Source of the DNA: JAGQZY01 sp964588335
GTDB taxonomy: Bacteria; Bdellovibrionota; Bdellovibrionia; Bdellovibrionales; JAGQZY01
DNA length: 64,000 bases
Direction of reading: 5' to 3'
NCBI GenBank assembly: GCA_964588335.1
Contig: CAZPOV010000011.1
Location: forward strand, 1-64,000
Shown: piece by piece, positions 1-8,860 of the stretch
How the letters are laid out: the number at the start of each line of letters is the position of its first letter
How positions within the stretch are numbered: the stretch's first letter is position 1
Notes under the pieces: model-generated
What the model saw: the letters and a program-made list of their open reading frames with translations, nothing else
Told to the model about the DNA's origin: nothing
Databases searched by the model: none
Made by a program: the position numbers and the translations under genes

Positions 1-1
1 G

Positions 2-508
2 GATAGGTTTTTGATTGAAAGCCAAAAATCTGGATTGTTGCTATCTGCGGGATTGATTTTTCTCATTCTTTTATTTTTCACCAAAAACTTCAGATCAGCA
101 TTTATTTGTTTTATTCCAAATGCCGTAGCACCCTTACTGTTACTTGGATTAATGGGGTACTTAAACATATTTTTGGATATCGGCACGGTATTGGTAGGAA
201 CAGTTATCCTGGGCATCGCTGTCGACGATACACTTCATTATTTTTCAGAATTTAAGAGACATAGACAATCCGGACGATGCAAGCTTTACTGTATTTCAAA
301 ATCGAGCGTCAGAGTTGGACGTGCGATGGCATCCACCTCTTTAGTTTTAGCACTTCAGTTTTCATCCATGCTATTGTCTCAGTTTATACCTTCATTTAAT
401 TTCGGTTTTTTGGGGGCTTTAGGAATTATCTGTGCACTCATTCTGGATTTGACGCTGTTACCCTGTTTGCTCTTTGTTTTCACAAAAAATAACGTCGTTA
501 AACGCTAG
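2..508 (+). CDS. RND/MMPL-family transporter, C-terminal fragment (cut by window start)
   Basis: The frame is open to the first base of the window, so this is the 3' end of a longer gene. The visible part is a membrane domain with about four to five hydrophobic helices. The segment GIAVDDTLHYFSEFKR is typical of the second helix bundle of RND and MMPL exporters (the 'hopanoid/lipid exporter' type), where an Asp pair in the membrane carries protons. The following loop with SVRVGRAMASTSLVLALQF is also usual for this fold, as is the final pair of helices. Substrate cannot be told from this fragment. The family acts in the inner membrane. Family call is likely; the exact subfamily is open. Confidence 0.75.
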   Translation, partial: DRFLIESQKSGLLLSAGLIFLILLFFTKNFRSAFICFIPNAVAPLLLLGLMGYLNIFLDIGTVLVGTVILGIAVDDTLHYFSEFKRHRQSGRCKLYCISKSSVRVGRAMASTSLVLALQFSSMLLSQFIPSFNFGFLGALGIICALILDLTLLPCLLFVFTKNNVVKR

Positions 509-550
509 CCGTTTTTAGTTGGCTCTGATTGGTTCGTTTTGAGACACGAC

Positions 551-577
551 TAAAGTAGGTGTGAATGCTACCGATAA
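551..577 (+). promoter_or_regulatory. Sigma-28 (FliA)-type promoter for the RCC1 lipoprotein
   Basis: TAAA at 551-554, exactly 15 nt, then ACCGATAA at 570-577. The known FliA consensus is TAAA-N15-GCCGATAA, so 11 of 12 positions match. Transcription would start near 584, which places the ATG at 584 at the transcript end and favours the ATG at 605 as the true start. Confidence 0.65.
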
Positions 578-604
578 GAACCCATGGCACGTTGGAGAAA
601 AAAT

Positions 605-3600
605 ATGATAAGGATTTTATCAATTTTTTGTCTAGTTTTCTGTTCTGGTTGTGGGATAGCCATTGATGTAGATGAAGCTCTACGATTTAAAGTTTCTTTA
701 TCAAGTCTGAAAAATCAAGGTGTTTACGCCGATGACACCAGTCCACTCGAAATTGATTTGTTCCCTGGCTCTTCTGTTTCCACAAAAGTCGAGACTTTTG
801 AGACTGTAAAGACTGTCTCTTCTGAAATCTCTATAGATTGTTACTACGATCAAGAATTTGATGATCGCGTTAGTTCCAATCAGCCCTGTACTTCGCTTCA
901 AGGCTTAACTATTTCTTCAGACGCTGTATTTCGGTGGTCACCTACATCATCGCAAGTCGGCGATTATGAATTCTTGGTTAGAGTGGAAGTCGAAGGACAG
1001 TCTGAGGAGAAAGTTTTTAAGGTCTTCGTTAGTCAAAAACCCAGCTATTCATTGTCAAGTTCAGCTAGCTCAGTCGAGGGAGATCCCAATCCTAAAATCA
1101 TTTTGTCAGGAAATTTCCTGGATGGGCAAAGGATTCTTGCTTTCTCGGATAGCCAGTGCACGCAGACCATTGGCGAAACAAAGGTGACAGATGCGAATGC
1201 ACCATTTCAAACCGTCTCTGCAAACCGCCTAAACAATGGTGAGTTTAATTTTTATTTACAGGTTCAGCAAGGGGACGTCGCTTTTCCTTGTATGCAACAT
1301 TCATTACATTACGAGTACGAAGAGAAAAAGCAGCTTTCGAAGTTTTTTAGCAATGGCACGGCTCACGTGGCTGTTATGGCCGATGGAGCTGTAAAGGTTT
1401 GGGGTGCGCATGGCACTGCAATTGATACCAAAAATATTGAGCGCCAGTTAGCTGAAGGCGTTCAAGACATTGCCTCAATTTCTGGTTCTTCCCCAGCTTT
1501 TGCAGCTCTAATGAATGATGGCTCGGTGATGACATGGGGGAACGCAAGCCTCGGTGGAGACTCAAGTGGGGTAAGTTCGGTTCTTGCCTCAGGAGTCGTC
1601 AAGTTATTTGCCACAAACTATGCTTTTGCCGCTCTAAAAAATGATGGTTCAGTCATCGCTTGGGGTGTTCCAGACAAAGGAGGCGATGCCAGTCATTTGA
1701 GTGCCGTCCTAAATTCCGGAGTTGTTGATATCGCTAATACAGATAAGGCCTTCGCTGCTCTGAAATCAGATGGCTCTGTGGTCGCATGGGGAGATTCCTT
1801 CAGTGGCGGCGACGCCAGCGGAGTGGCAGCTCAGCTCAGTTCAGGAGTCTCAAAGCTTTATGGTCGATTGTATAATTTTGCCGCGATTAAAACCGATGGC
1901 TCGGTGGTTGGTTGGGGTTATCGAGGAGATCCCGGATCAGTGGCAGGCTCTGTTTCATCCGGTGTTGTCGAACTGACTCCGAATGGCTGGGGGTATGCTG
2001 CATTGAAAAGTAACGGATCGGTTGTGGCATGGGGACAATCCACCCATGGTGGCTCACCGAGCAGTGCCACAAAAGCTCAATTGAGTTCCGGTATAGTGAA
2101 GGTTTACAGTAATCAATGGGCCTATGCAGCCCTGAAATCAGATGGCTCGCTAGTGGTCTGGGGCTCTGATTCCAGTGGAGGAAACCCTGGTCTGGTGAGT
2201 GGTCAATTAACGTCGGGTGTCTTGAAGGTGGTTAGCAATTACTCTTCTTTTGCTGCTCTCAAGTCTGATGGTTCTGTTGTGACGTGGGGCTCCTCTAGGG
2301 ATGGTGGTGATTCGAGTTTTGTAAGCTCTGATCTATCTTCGGGAGTTGTAGACATAATATCGACTGGGTCTGAAAGCTATGATGGTGCCTATGCCGCACT
2401 AAAGACTGATGGTTCTGTTATTACCTGGGGCGGAAGTGGGGTCGGGGGAGATTCATCATTGGTCAGTCAGCAGCTGAGCTTCGGTGTGCAAAATTTAAAA
2501 TCAGTTTCGGGAACGTTCATTGCTGAAAAAGATGATCAGAGTAAAGTCTTATGGGGTGCCGCAAAGCCAGGGGTCAATCATTTATTATCCCAAGGTGTGA
2601 AAGAGATAGTCACCAGCTATGATGCCTATGCGGCTCTGAAAAAAGACGGATCTGTTTTTACCTGGGGAAATGCAAGCAGTGGAGGGAGTAGCGCTTCGGT
2701 CGCAGAAGCCTTAAGTGCCGATGTGGTTAAGCTGTTTTCTGGTCAGTACTGTTTCGCAGCTCTTAAATCTGATGGCTCTCTAATAACTTGGGGCAATAGC
2801 GGTTGGGGTGGTGATTCAAGTACGGTAAGTTCCCAGCTATCGTCTGGGGTTGTAGAAGTTTTTTCCACTCAAAAAGCAATGGCCGCCTTAAAATCGGACG
2901 GCTCGGTGGTCACTTGGGGGAGGAGTGACTTTGGAGGAGACTCGAGCTCGGTCAGTTCGCAGTTAACGTCGGGGGTTGTCGAACTATTTTCGACTCGATC
3001 TTCTTTTGCCGCACTCAAAGATGATGGTTCACTGGTCACTTGGGGTGGATGGGGGGCGAGTGCTGACTCAAGTTCTGTTAGTGCTCAAATCTCTTCCGAT
3101 GTTGTGACTGTCTTTGGTTCTGATGATGTTTTCGCTGCTTTAAAGTCTAATGGTGCCGTTGTGACTTGGGGGAGTCCGATGGAAGGGGGAGATTCCACAG
3201 CTGTTGCAGCATCACTGACTTCGGGTGTTGTTGATATTGTTTCAAATCGTCTTGCTTTTGCTGCGTTAAAAAATGATGGTTCTGTTGTGACCTGGGGTTA
3301 TCCTAGTTATGGGGGAGACTCCTCTTCGGCCTCTGCATTGCTGGCCTCTGGTGTTACTAATTTGTATAGTACGGGATACTCATTTGCTGCACTCAAGAAT
3401 GACGGTTCAGTCGTAACCTGGGGGTACCCCGGTTATGGAGGAGATTCATCTGCAGTCAGTTCACAACTTTTATCGGGAGTTGTTACTGTCAGTAGTACAG
3501 CTGCGGCATTTGCGGCATTGAAAAATGATGGTTCTGTTGTCACTTGGGGAGATGATGCAAGCGGTGGTAATTCTTCGGCAGTTCGATCCAGTTTGCTTTC

Positions 3601-3829
3601 TGGTGTCCACAAAATTTATGGCGCTGACGGAGCCTTTGCAGCATTAAAATCAGATGGATCCGTTGTTGCTTGGGGCAATGGATACGGTAGTGACATCTCG
3701 GAAGTTCAAGCATTTTTAAATGGCGGTGTTTTAGAAATTATTTCCTCGCCTCATACTTTTGTTGCAAAAAAAGTGGACGGCTCTGCTATCGCATGGGGCG
3801 CTGGCGCTTCGTTTGGCCCTAACCTTTAA
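605..3829 (+). CDS. Surface lipoprotein with about 20 RCC1-like repeats
   Basis: A predicted exported lipoprotein of 1074 residues. The start at 605 is preferred over 584 because GGAGA lies 7 nt upstream and a compact signal peptide with lipobox LVFCSGC follows directly. Residues about 25-240 form a non-repetitive domain with several Cys. From about residue 245 to the end there are 20 copies of a 45-47 residue unit whose core reads FAALKSDGSVVTWG, followed by a Gly-rich turn and a stretch like SGVVELFST. This is the RCC1/BNR-type beta-propeller unit; 20-21 units would suit three seven-bladed propellers. Repeat 10 (about residue 645, FIAEKDDQSKVLWG) is the most diverged. Such proteins usually bind other molecules; the partner here is unknown. 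Acidic and Ser/Gly-rich, so probably extracellular. Sigma-28-type promoter upstream. Confidence 0.85.
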   Translation: MIRILSIFCLVFCSGCGIAIDVDEALRFKVSLSSLKNQGVYADDTSPLEIDLFPGSSVSTKVETFETVKTVSSEISIDCYYDQEFDDRVSSNQPCTSLQGLTISSDAVFRWSPTSSQVGDYEFLVRVEVEGQSEEKVFKVFVSQKPSYSLSSSASSVEGDPNPKIILSGNFLDGQRILAFSDSQCTQTIGETKVTDANAPFQTVSANRLNNGEFNFYLQVQQGDVAFPCMQHSLHYEYEEKKQLSKFFSNGTAHVAVMADGAVKVWGAHGTAIDTKNIERQLAEGVQDIASISGSSPAFAALMNDGSVMTWGNASLGGDSSGVSSVLASGVVKLFATNYAFAALKNDGSVIAWGVPDKGGDASHLSAVLNSGVVDIANTDKAFAALKSDGSVVAWGDSFSGGDASGVAAQLSSGVSKLYGRLYNFAAIKTDGSVVGWGYRGDPGSVAGSVSSGVVELTPNGWGYAALKSNGSVVAWGQSTHGGSPSSATKAQLSSGIVKVYSNQWAYAALKSDGSLVVWGSDSSGGNPGLVSGQLTSGVLKVVSNYSSFAALKSDGSVVTWGSSRDGGDSSFVSSDLSSGVVDIISTGSESYDGAYAALKTDGSVITWGGSGVGGDSSLVSQQLSFGVQNLKSVSGTFIAEKDDQSKVLWGAAKPGVNHLLSQGVKEIVTSYDAYAALKKDGSVFTWGNASSGGSSASVAEALSADVVKLFSGQYCFAALKSDGSLITWGNSGWGGDSSTVSSQLSSGVVEVFSTQKAMAALKSDGSVVTWGRSDFGGDSSSVSSQLTSGVVELFSTRSSFAALKDDGSLVTWGGWGASADSSSVSAQISSDVVTVFGSDDVFAALKSNGAVVTWGSPMEGGDSTAVAASLTSGVVDIVSNRLAFAALKNDGSVVTWGYPSYGGDSSSASALLASGVTNLYSTGYSFAALKNDGSVVTWGYPGYGGDSSAVSSQLLSGVVTVSSTAAAFAALKNDGSVVTWGDDASGGNSSAVRSSLLSGVHKIYGADGAFAALKSDGSVVAWGNGYGSDISEVQAFLNGGVLEIISSPHTFVAKKVDGSAIAWGAGASFGPNL
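1330..3829 (+). repeat. Tandem RCC1-type coding repeats (about 20 units of 135-145 bp)
   Basis: The coding sequence repeats roughly every 140 bp around the core AALKxDGSVVTWG. The unit is conserved in protein more strongly than in DNA, with many synonymous changes between copies, which suggests old duplication and selection rather than recent expansion. Units 16-18 (about 3250-3590) are the most alike and may be the youngest copies. Confidence 0.85.
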
Positions 3830-4031
3830 TTACCATTATAAATTTCGACTCATCGATCAATCGATCTCACAACCGATTTTACATTTTCAGCGTCTGTTGT
3901 TGAGGGTGCTTTGCGCGCTTTTTCTACATTTAAAATGTGTTTCTGTGTTATTTCGAGACATATTTAATAAATATAGCCTTGATTAAGGATTTTAGGCCGT
4001 CGCATATATCCTGAAATGATAAAATAGTGGC

Positions 4032-4460
4032 ATGAGAGGACTTATTGCTTTTGCCATTTTCCTGACTTTGCAGCCTGCCAAGGCTTGCTTTCAGCCATCG
4101 GCCAGTGAGTTACGTGATTTCTTTGAAGAGGCATCACTCTGGACCGAGGTGGAAGCCGCTGATCAGATGATTCTCGCCAAACAACGTCCCGTTTTTCTCA
4201 GCATCGATTTTAATAATCCTTCGGCCACAGAAATTCGCTGGGGCGATAACTTAATTTCAGGAGATAGCCTTTCTTTATGTTGGAAGACAGAAGGCAAAAA
4301 GAAGATTGAAATCCGTAAAGGTTTTTTTAAAACCACTTTAATCAAAGTCCAACCGGGTCTTTTAAAAAGTTGGATTCCAATTGACGGTGACCTGTTTTAT
4401 CGCAAAGACGCGGAGGTCAATAAACCGCTGAAAAAGCGTGAGTTAGCCGAGGACGATTGA
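4032..4460 (+). CDS. Small secreted protein, unrecognised
   Basis: A 142-residue protein beginning with a clear signal peptide (MRGLIAFAIFLTLQPAKA, then CFQ). The Cys directly after the AKA site could be a lipid-attachment Cys or part of the mature chain; PAKAC is a poor lipobox, so ordinary signal peptidase I cleavage is more likely. The mature part has one further Cys, a probable beta-rich middle (VFLSIDFN, TEIRWGDNLISG) and a charged C-terminus (KKRELAEDD). I do not recognise a family. It lies alone between the RCC1 lipoprotein and the next secreted protein, with no strong ribosome-binding site. Confidence 0.6.
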   Translation: MRGLIAFAIFLTLQPAKACFQPSASELRDFFEEASLWTEVEAADQMILAKQRPVFLSIDFNNPSATEIRWGDNLISGDSLSLCWKTEGKKKIEIRKGFFKTTLIKVQPGLLKSWIPIDGDLFYRKDAEVNKPLKKRELAEDD

Positions 4461-4528
4461 TTTTAGAATAAGTCTTTACAGGTCTATGTTTAGAAAGTAT
4501 CTATCCTCAAAATTCTAAAGGGGGAGAT

Positions 4529-5116
4529 ATGAAACAGGTGATCTGTTCTATTTTAAGTTTATTTTTTGTGCAATTGGCGGTGGCGCAAAGTCAATCCGTC
4601 GAAGAGTTGGCCACCGGTCTTGAGGCCATGATCAAAAACAATATTGATCAATTAGAGGTCCAAGATCGTCGCCAAGTTCGAAGAAATTTAAGGCAAATTC
4701 GCCTTATTTTTGCGGATTATGGAATCTTTCCCGGCTCGTCGACCACCAGTGAATTCACCCGAGTCTACAGCTGCTCGGATCAGTCGGACCCTGTTCTTTA
4801 CAGAACCATTTTCAATTCTAACGGCGAAGAGGTTCGCTTTGATAAATTGGGTGTTTACACTCAAGGCAGTGACGACCAAGAAAAACGGGCCTGTGAAGCC
4901 GAGCTCAGCCAATCCGAACTGGGTGAATCGATGCAAGGAACCTGTCGCTGTGAGAACTCTGGTGGCGACACTCAACTTTACTTTGAACTGGTCAACGAAA
5001 ATTTCGAAACTGTTGCTGGTATTAAAGTGAACACTTTCACCGTCGGTGGAGACGATGAAGAGCGCAACGACTGTTTGACCATGGCGCAATCCCTGGCTAT
5101 TTGCACCGGTCTTTAA
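4529..5116 (+). CDS. Cys-containing secreted protein, unrecognised
   Basis: A 195-residue protein with a signal peptide ending near LAVAQSQ. The mature part starts with a helical stretch rich in Arg and Gln (about residues 25-65), then a domain with six or more Cys (YSCSDQ, RACEAEL, TCRCENS, NDCLTM, AICTGL) that could form disulphides outside the cytoplasm. The ribosome-binding site is GGGGG at 4520-4524, shared with several other exported-protein genes in this window. Its stop codon overlaps the stop of the convergent LPMO-like gene (TTAA at 5113-5116). Function unknown. Confidence 0.7.
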   Translation: MKQVICSILSLFFVQLAVAQSQSVEELATGLEAMIKNNIDQLEVQDRRQVRRNLRQIRLIFADYGIFPGSSTTSEFTRVYSCSDQSDPVLYRTIFNSNGEEVRFDKLGVYTQGSDDQEKRACEAELSQSELGESMQGTCRCENSGGDTQLYFELVNENFETVAGIKVNTFTVGGDDEERNDCLTMAQSLAICTGL

Positions 5117-5643
5117 TTAGAATGACAGTCAGCGGCCGGAGGCGGCGTATTGGCGTCTTCATTAACTGGCTCCATGGGTGTGTCTGAGCCCTGGCTGGCA
5201 ATTCGGATATCAGAACAAGAAAAGTAGGGCCTTGGATTGGCAGGGTCCTCAGTCATTTGCTGTATCATTCGAAGAGTGCAATTGTCGCAGTTCAAACCCT
5301 GTGGCAGTTGAATGTCGACTTGGTAACGGTGTGGCAGGTCGTTGCGGTTGTTTTGGGTGTCTGGAACTGTTGTCAACAAGGTGAAGGTTTGGTCGTTGTC
5401 TGATGACAAATAGAATTCAAAGTATCCCGGGTGGTTGATTGTTTCTTCCCACTGCACAGTGATTGTTTGTCCAGTATTGAATGTGGCCACTGGTGTTCCC
5501 TTCGGAATACCTCCGCAGACACCACTTTTAAGGTTGGCATCATTACTGCGTCCAGGAGTGTTGCCTCCGGGTAGCAGCCGGGCGTGTCCCCAGGCCAAGC
5601 TAGAAGACGTGATTATAATTAAAGTTAAGATCCATACTTTCAC
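5113..5643 (-). CDS. LPMO-like secreted copper-site protein (SCE4755-type)
   Basis: A 176-residue exported protein. The start is the GTG at 5643: it has GGAGG seven bases upstream and overlaps the stop of the preceding lipoprotein gene as GTGA, a sign of translational coupling; a longer reading frame upstream has no such site. Signal peptidase cleavage after SLAWG would make His20 the mature first residue (HARLLPGGNTPGRSN). A mature N-terminal His together with a second His (His71, in TINHPGYFEF) is the 'histidine brace' that holds copper in lytic polysaccharide monooxygenases. The conserved pattern and Cys positions (Cys43, LNCDNC, FSCSDI) resemble the LPMO-like SCE4755 group known from myxobacteria and Bdellovibrio relatives. 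It could oxidise a polysaccharide, possibly prey or host wall; activity is inferred. C-terminus is Pro/Asn-rich and disordered. Confidence 0.7.
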   Translation of the reverse strand: MKVWILTLIIITSSSLAWGHARLLPGGNTPGRSNDANLKSGVCGGIPKGTPVATFNTGQTITVQWEETINHPGYFEFYLSSDNDQTFTLLTTVPDTQNNRNDLPHRYQVDIQLPQGLNCDNCTLRMIQQMTEDPANPRPYFSCSDIRIASQGSDTPMEPVNEDANTPPPAADCHSN

Positions 5644-6137
5644 TGGACGCCTCCAGCGGAGCATGATTTGTGGAGTGCCACCAAGCTCTGTTTTAGATTT
5701 GGAGTTGAGCTCTGGAAAATAGGCTTTTGATTGTGTGAGAAATGAGAGAGATAACAATTCACTTCCTCGTAGTTATAAGCGGCGCCGTCTTGATAGTCAG
5801 CTGGGTTTTCGGAAGCGCCTTCGGTGTTGTAAGCTCTTTCTGTGAGCGTTAAACAAATAGAACCTTGGGGAACATTCTCCACACACTCTTCGCGCAAGGT
5901 TGTTGTCGTTTCAACATCCGGATGGAAAGACCGTCGTTCGCATTGAATGAGATCCAAATTTTCACAGTCTTTTTGAGCGTCAAAGTTTAAAAGCTTTAAA
6001 GACAGGCTGGCTGAGTTGGTGCAACTGGAAAGGGACCCCAGTTGTTGGCTCGAAGATTGGTAGCCATCGCAGTTGGTGTACAGAACCAACGTTGGGATTA
6101 TCATTAAATAATGATAGAAATTGAAATATCGTTTCAT
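5640..6137 (-). CDS. Lipoprotein coupled to the LPMO-like protein
   Basis: A 165-residue protein with an N-terminal hydrophobic segment ending in LVLYTNCDG, a plausible if imperfect lipobox, then a Ser/Gln linker. The mature part has seven to eight Cys, so disulphides are likely. The ribosome-binding site is GGGGG (6141-6145), three bases before the ATG. The stop codon overlaps the GTG start of the LPMO-like gene, so the two products are made in a fixed ratio and probably work together, perhaps as partner or anchor. No family recognised. Confidence 0.65.
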   Translation of the reverse strand: MKRYFNFYHYLMIIPTLVLYTNCDGYQSSSQQLGSLSSCTNSASLSLKLLNFDAQKDCENLDLIQCERRSFHPDVETTTTLREECVENVPQGSICLTLTERAYNTEGASENPADYQDGAAYNYEEVNCYLSHFSHNQKPIFQSSTPNLKQSLVALHKSCSAGGVQ

Positions 6138-6570
6138 GAACCCCCAAAATTGTTCGATGAACGGTCGCCCTTATCCGTACTCTATTATCTCTTGAAAACT
6201 CTTGGTTTCCCAATTTTTGCATAGGCGGGATATCGGAATGATACTTTTTAGTCATTCCCCTCTTTTCTGTTTCAAATTGATATGACTCGAAAGCAGGTGA
6301 TCAGATTTCCTATTCTTGGATCGTCTCGACGTGATTTATAAATGCCTCAGTCCTTGTTTTTGGAATTTTTTTCTCTGTAATAGCTTCCTTTTGGTTTTCG
6401 AAGAAAAGCCGTAAATTGACCCCTGCGGACAATTTTGAGCGTCACCTTTTTACAATTTTCCGATCAGGGGCTCCTATTCCCAGTTTCCGAGTTTGGCACA
6501 AACTTTGGTTAAGAAAAACAAGGAGTGGGCTTCAAAAGCTTAAAAAGTTTTTTGAAGGAATAAGAGGTGA
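6138..6570. other. Intergenic region, 433 bp, between divergent genes
   Basis: This must hold the promoters for the leftward lipoprotein/LPMO pair and the rightward gene at 6571. I see no tRNA-like or riboswitch-like fold. A short A+T-rich leftward reading frame (to 6255) is out of frame with the lipoprotein gene and is not convincing. No promoter is clear enough to call. Confidence 0.5.
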
Positions 6571-8022
6571 ATGATGGTGGCTAGGTTCTGGAGTGAACTC
6601 AGTATTTTTAAACGGGCGATATTGGGTTCAGTAATATTTATTCTGTTGACCGCGCCGTTGGCAAAAGCCAATGCGCCTCAAGCGACAGAGGCCGAAGCGG
6701 TTGTCGACAACTTTCTTGGTCGACTGAAAACGGAAGTGATCAATGACTTGCAGGCCAAGGTGCAAACCTATGTTGATCTTATCGACTGTTTCGAAGCCGA
6801 CTCATGCCAAGAGGCCGACGAAATTTTAACAAAGTATCGGGAATACAGAATTTATGTAGGGCTTGTTCAATACGCCGATCTTGAAATGCGGATGCGGCAA
6901 ATGTCCCATGGTTATGTTGTTCACTCGGGTGTTCGTTTGTATTTTACGACCCGGAATGAGGAAGGGCGTGAAGAATGGGCTTTAATTCAACAGCTTTATC
7001 GAGACGATCAAGGTGCTTCGACTCGGACCTTGGCCAACCTTCAGTTGAATGAACACTCTCGCGAATATTACCAAATGCTGCAAAACATCCGTCGTGGGTC
7101 TTACAGTCATTATTCAGCAGCGGTAACCGAGTATCTGGGTGCTTATCCCTTTTTTGGATTGGCTCGATCACAGAATTTAAATCGACAAACGGCTATCGAA
7201 ACCATCGAAGACAGTGGCCGCGAATTCGAGAACGTCATGGCCAGCGTCAATGGTTTGCAGGGGAGCGAGCGCTTTGAGCTGCTCGGATTTACAGCCGCCT
7301 TGGAAAGGGCGGTCAGTCACCTTTCCGATGACCAAAGCACCATCATTTCTAACTACATTCAGGCGATGAATAATGAAACTCGTTTGTGGGGGAAAATTAA
7401 AAAGATATTTACAAGTTGGAAAACGCTGGCTCTAGGAACCTGTCATGTGACCACATTTGCCTTGGCGGCGGTTCCACATCCACTGGTGCAAATTGGACGT
7501 TTGGGTGCTGGATTTGTTTGTGCATCACTCGGCCTGACTCTGACAGTGAAGCATTTGGGAGAGACAACAGCCGACCTCATTCGACAAATGCAGTATGGTG
7601 CCACTCAGGCTTTCAGTCGAGAAATCCTCAATCAATACGTGCGCTCCTATTTTACAACATTGGTGATGACCATGCTTTATATTATTCCTGCGGTCCCTGG
7701 ATTAAAAAGTCGTGCTTTTGGCATCCAACAAAACGCTGCAATAATTCGTCGGGCTTATCGCATGAATAAACTGAACTTGAGGCTGCGAGGGCGTGATCTT
7801 CGATTTAATCGAAACTCATTTTCTAGTGATGTCCAAAATTTGGGGCGATCTTACGCTCAGTATTATGGAGAAGAGTTGGCTGTCAATGCACTTCTGACAG
7901 CGGGAGGGCACTATGCTTCAGCCGTTTCGAGCCTGTCTCGTGCTCTTTCCACATACCGTTTTCAGGCCAATCCGACGCAAGTTATAATTTTGCCTTTTGC
8001 AGCGGCGCTGGCTGATGTTTGA
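6571..8022 (+). CDS. Exported or membrane-anchored protein, unrecognised
   Basis: A 483-residue protein. Two adjacent ATGs open the frame with GAGGTG just upstream. The first 35 residues form a signal peptide or anchor (ILGSVIFILLTAPLAKANA). Residues about 40-270 are soluble and largely helical, with Cys in DCFEADSCQEAD. Three hydrophobic stretches follow at about 288-308 (LALGTCHVTTFALAAVPHPL), 310-330 and 358-378 (YFTTLVMTMLYIIPAVPG), so the C-terminal half probably enters a membrane. No catalytic motif or family recognised. It ends 60 bp before the convergent rsmI-like gene. Confidence 0.6.
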   Translation: MMVARFWSELSIFKRAILGSVIFILLTAPLAKANAPQATEAEAVVDNFLGRLKTEVINDLQAKVQTYVDLIDCFEADSCQEADEILTKYREYRIYVGLVQYADLEMRMRQMSHGYVVHSGVRLYFTTRNEEGREEWALIQQLYRDDQGASTRTLANLQLNEHSREYYQMLQNIRRGSYSHYSAAVTEYLGAYPFFGLARSQNLNRQTAIETIEDSGREFENVMASVNGLQGSERFELLGFTAALERAVSHLSDDQSTIISNYIQAMNNETRLWGKIKKIFTSWKTLALGTCHVTTFALAAVPHPLVQIGRLGAGFVCASLGLTLTVKHLGETTADLIRQMQYGATQAFSREILNQYVRSYFTTLVMTMLYIIPAVPGLKSRAFGIQQNAAIIRRAYRMNKLNLRLRGRDLRFNRNSFSSDVQNLGRSYAQYYGEELAVNALLTAGGHYASAVSSLSRALSTYRFQANPTQVIILPFAAALADV

Positions 8023-8082
8023 TAGAAAAAACAAGCCCATGAACAAAGGAGGATTGAGTGCCTGCGCGCTTCGCTGTTTGGG

Positions 8083-8739
8083 TCAGTATAAAAGACAAAG
8101 GAACTCGCGTTTGTTTTCCTGACAGTTTTTTGCAACTTGGCTGCAGGTGCCTGTGTAAAAAACCTCATTGTCTTTGGTCAGGTCAATTCCAAGAACCATA
8201 TTTTTGTTAGTAGCAAATTGAGCACATTCTTGAATCGTTCTCTGTAAACGGTAAGGTGTGTCCATCAATATCTTAGGGTTGTTGTTCGTAGCCAAGTCTT
8301 TAAAGAATTGCGTTCTTTGTGAGGCTTCTCTAGGAGGGAAACCTAAAAAGTCAAAATGGGTCAGACGGACACCACAGAGGCTTAAAAATGTCGTTAGAGA
8401 TGAGGCGCCAGGGTTAGAGGTGACTTTAATGTTGTTGTTCCGACACAGAGCCACCAATTCGGCTCCAGGGTCACTGAACCCAGGAGTGCCACAGTCAGTA
8501 AGCAGAACCACTTTCTGGTCCTGACAAAGAGCGCTCAGGCGTTGGAGATCACTGGTTTCTGAGTGTTCATTCAGTAATTCATAGTTTTTTGGGGTTTCAA
8601 TTCCAAGCTCTTTGAGTAGGCGAAACATGGGCTTTCGCTCTTCGCCGATATAAAGGTCTGCTTCCTTTAAAGAGTTTAAAGCTCTTAAAGTGATGTCGCC
8701 AAGATTGCCAATAGGTACCGCTACTAAAGTTAAGCTCAT
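8083..8739 (-). CDS. rsmI: RsmI-type 16S rRNA 2'-O-methyltransferase (short form)
   Basis: A tetrapyrrole-methylase-fold protein. The opening VAVPIGNLGDITLRALNSL and the later TDCGTPGFSDPGAELV are hallmarks of RsmI, which uses S-adenosylmethionine to methylate the ribose of C1402 in 16S rRNA. NPGASSLTTFLSLCGV and FLGFPPR also fit. The usual GEDTR is GEERK here (EERKPMFRLL). At 218 residues it is shorter than the roughly 280-residue family norm and lacks the small C-terminal domain, so it could be a paralogue acting on another target. Divergent from the Nudix gene with about 120 bp between them. Confidence 0.75.
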   Translation of the reverse strand: MSLTLVAVPIGNLGDITLRALNSLKEADLYIGEERKPMFRLLKELGIETPKNYELLNEHSETSDLQRLSALCQDQKVVLLTDCGTPGFSDPGAELVALCRNNNIKVTSNPGASSLTTFLSLCGVRLTHFDFLGFPPREASQRTQFFKDLATNNNPKILMDTPYRLQRTIQECAQFATNKNMVLGIDLTKDNEVFYTGTCSQVAKNCQENKREFLCLLY

Positions 8740-8860
8740 AATAGGGACCTATCCTATTTCTGTATGACTGGCAAATGCCTTTCTGCTATGTAAAATTATT
8801 CTAATTTGACTTGTTAAATTGGAAAAGAGATCTTCATTTTCGAAAATAAGGATGGTCGTG

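Noticed and set aside
4688..5089. Minus-strand frame of 133 codons opposite the secreted protein at 4529
   Set aside because: The plus-strand gene has a signal peptide and a GGGGG site; the opposite frame has neither.
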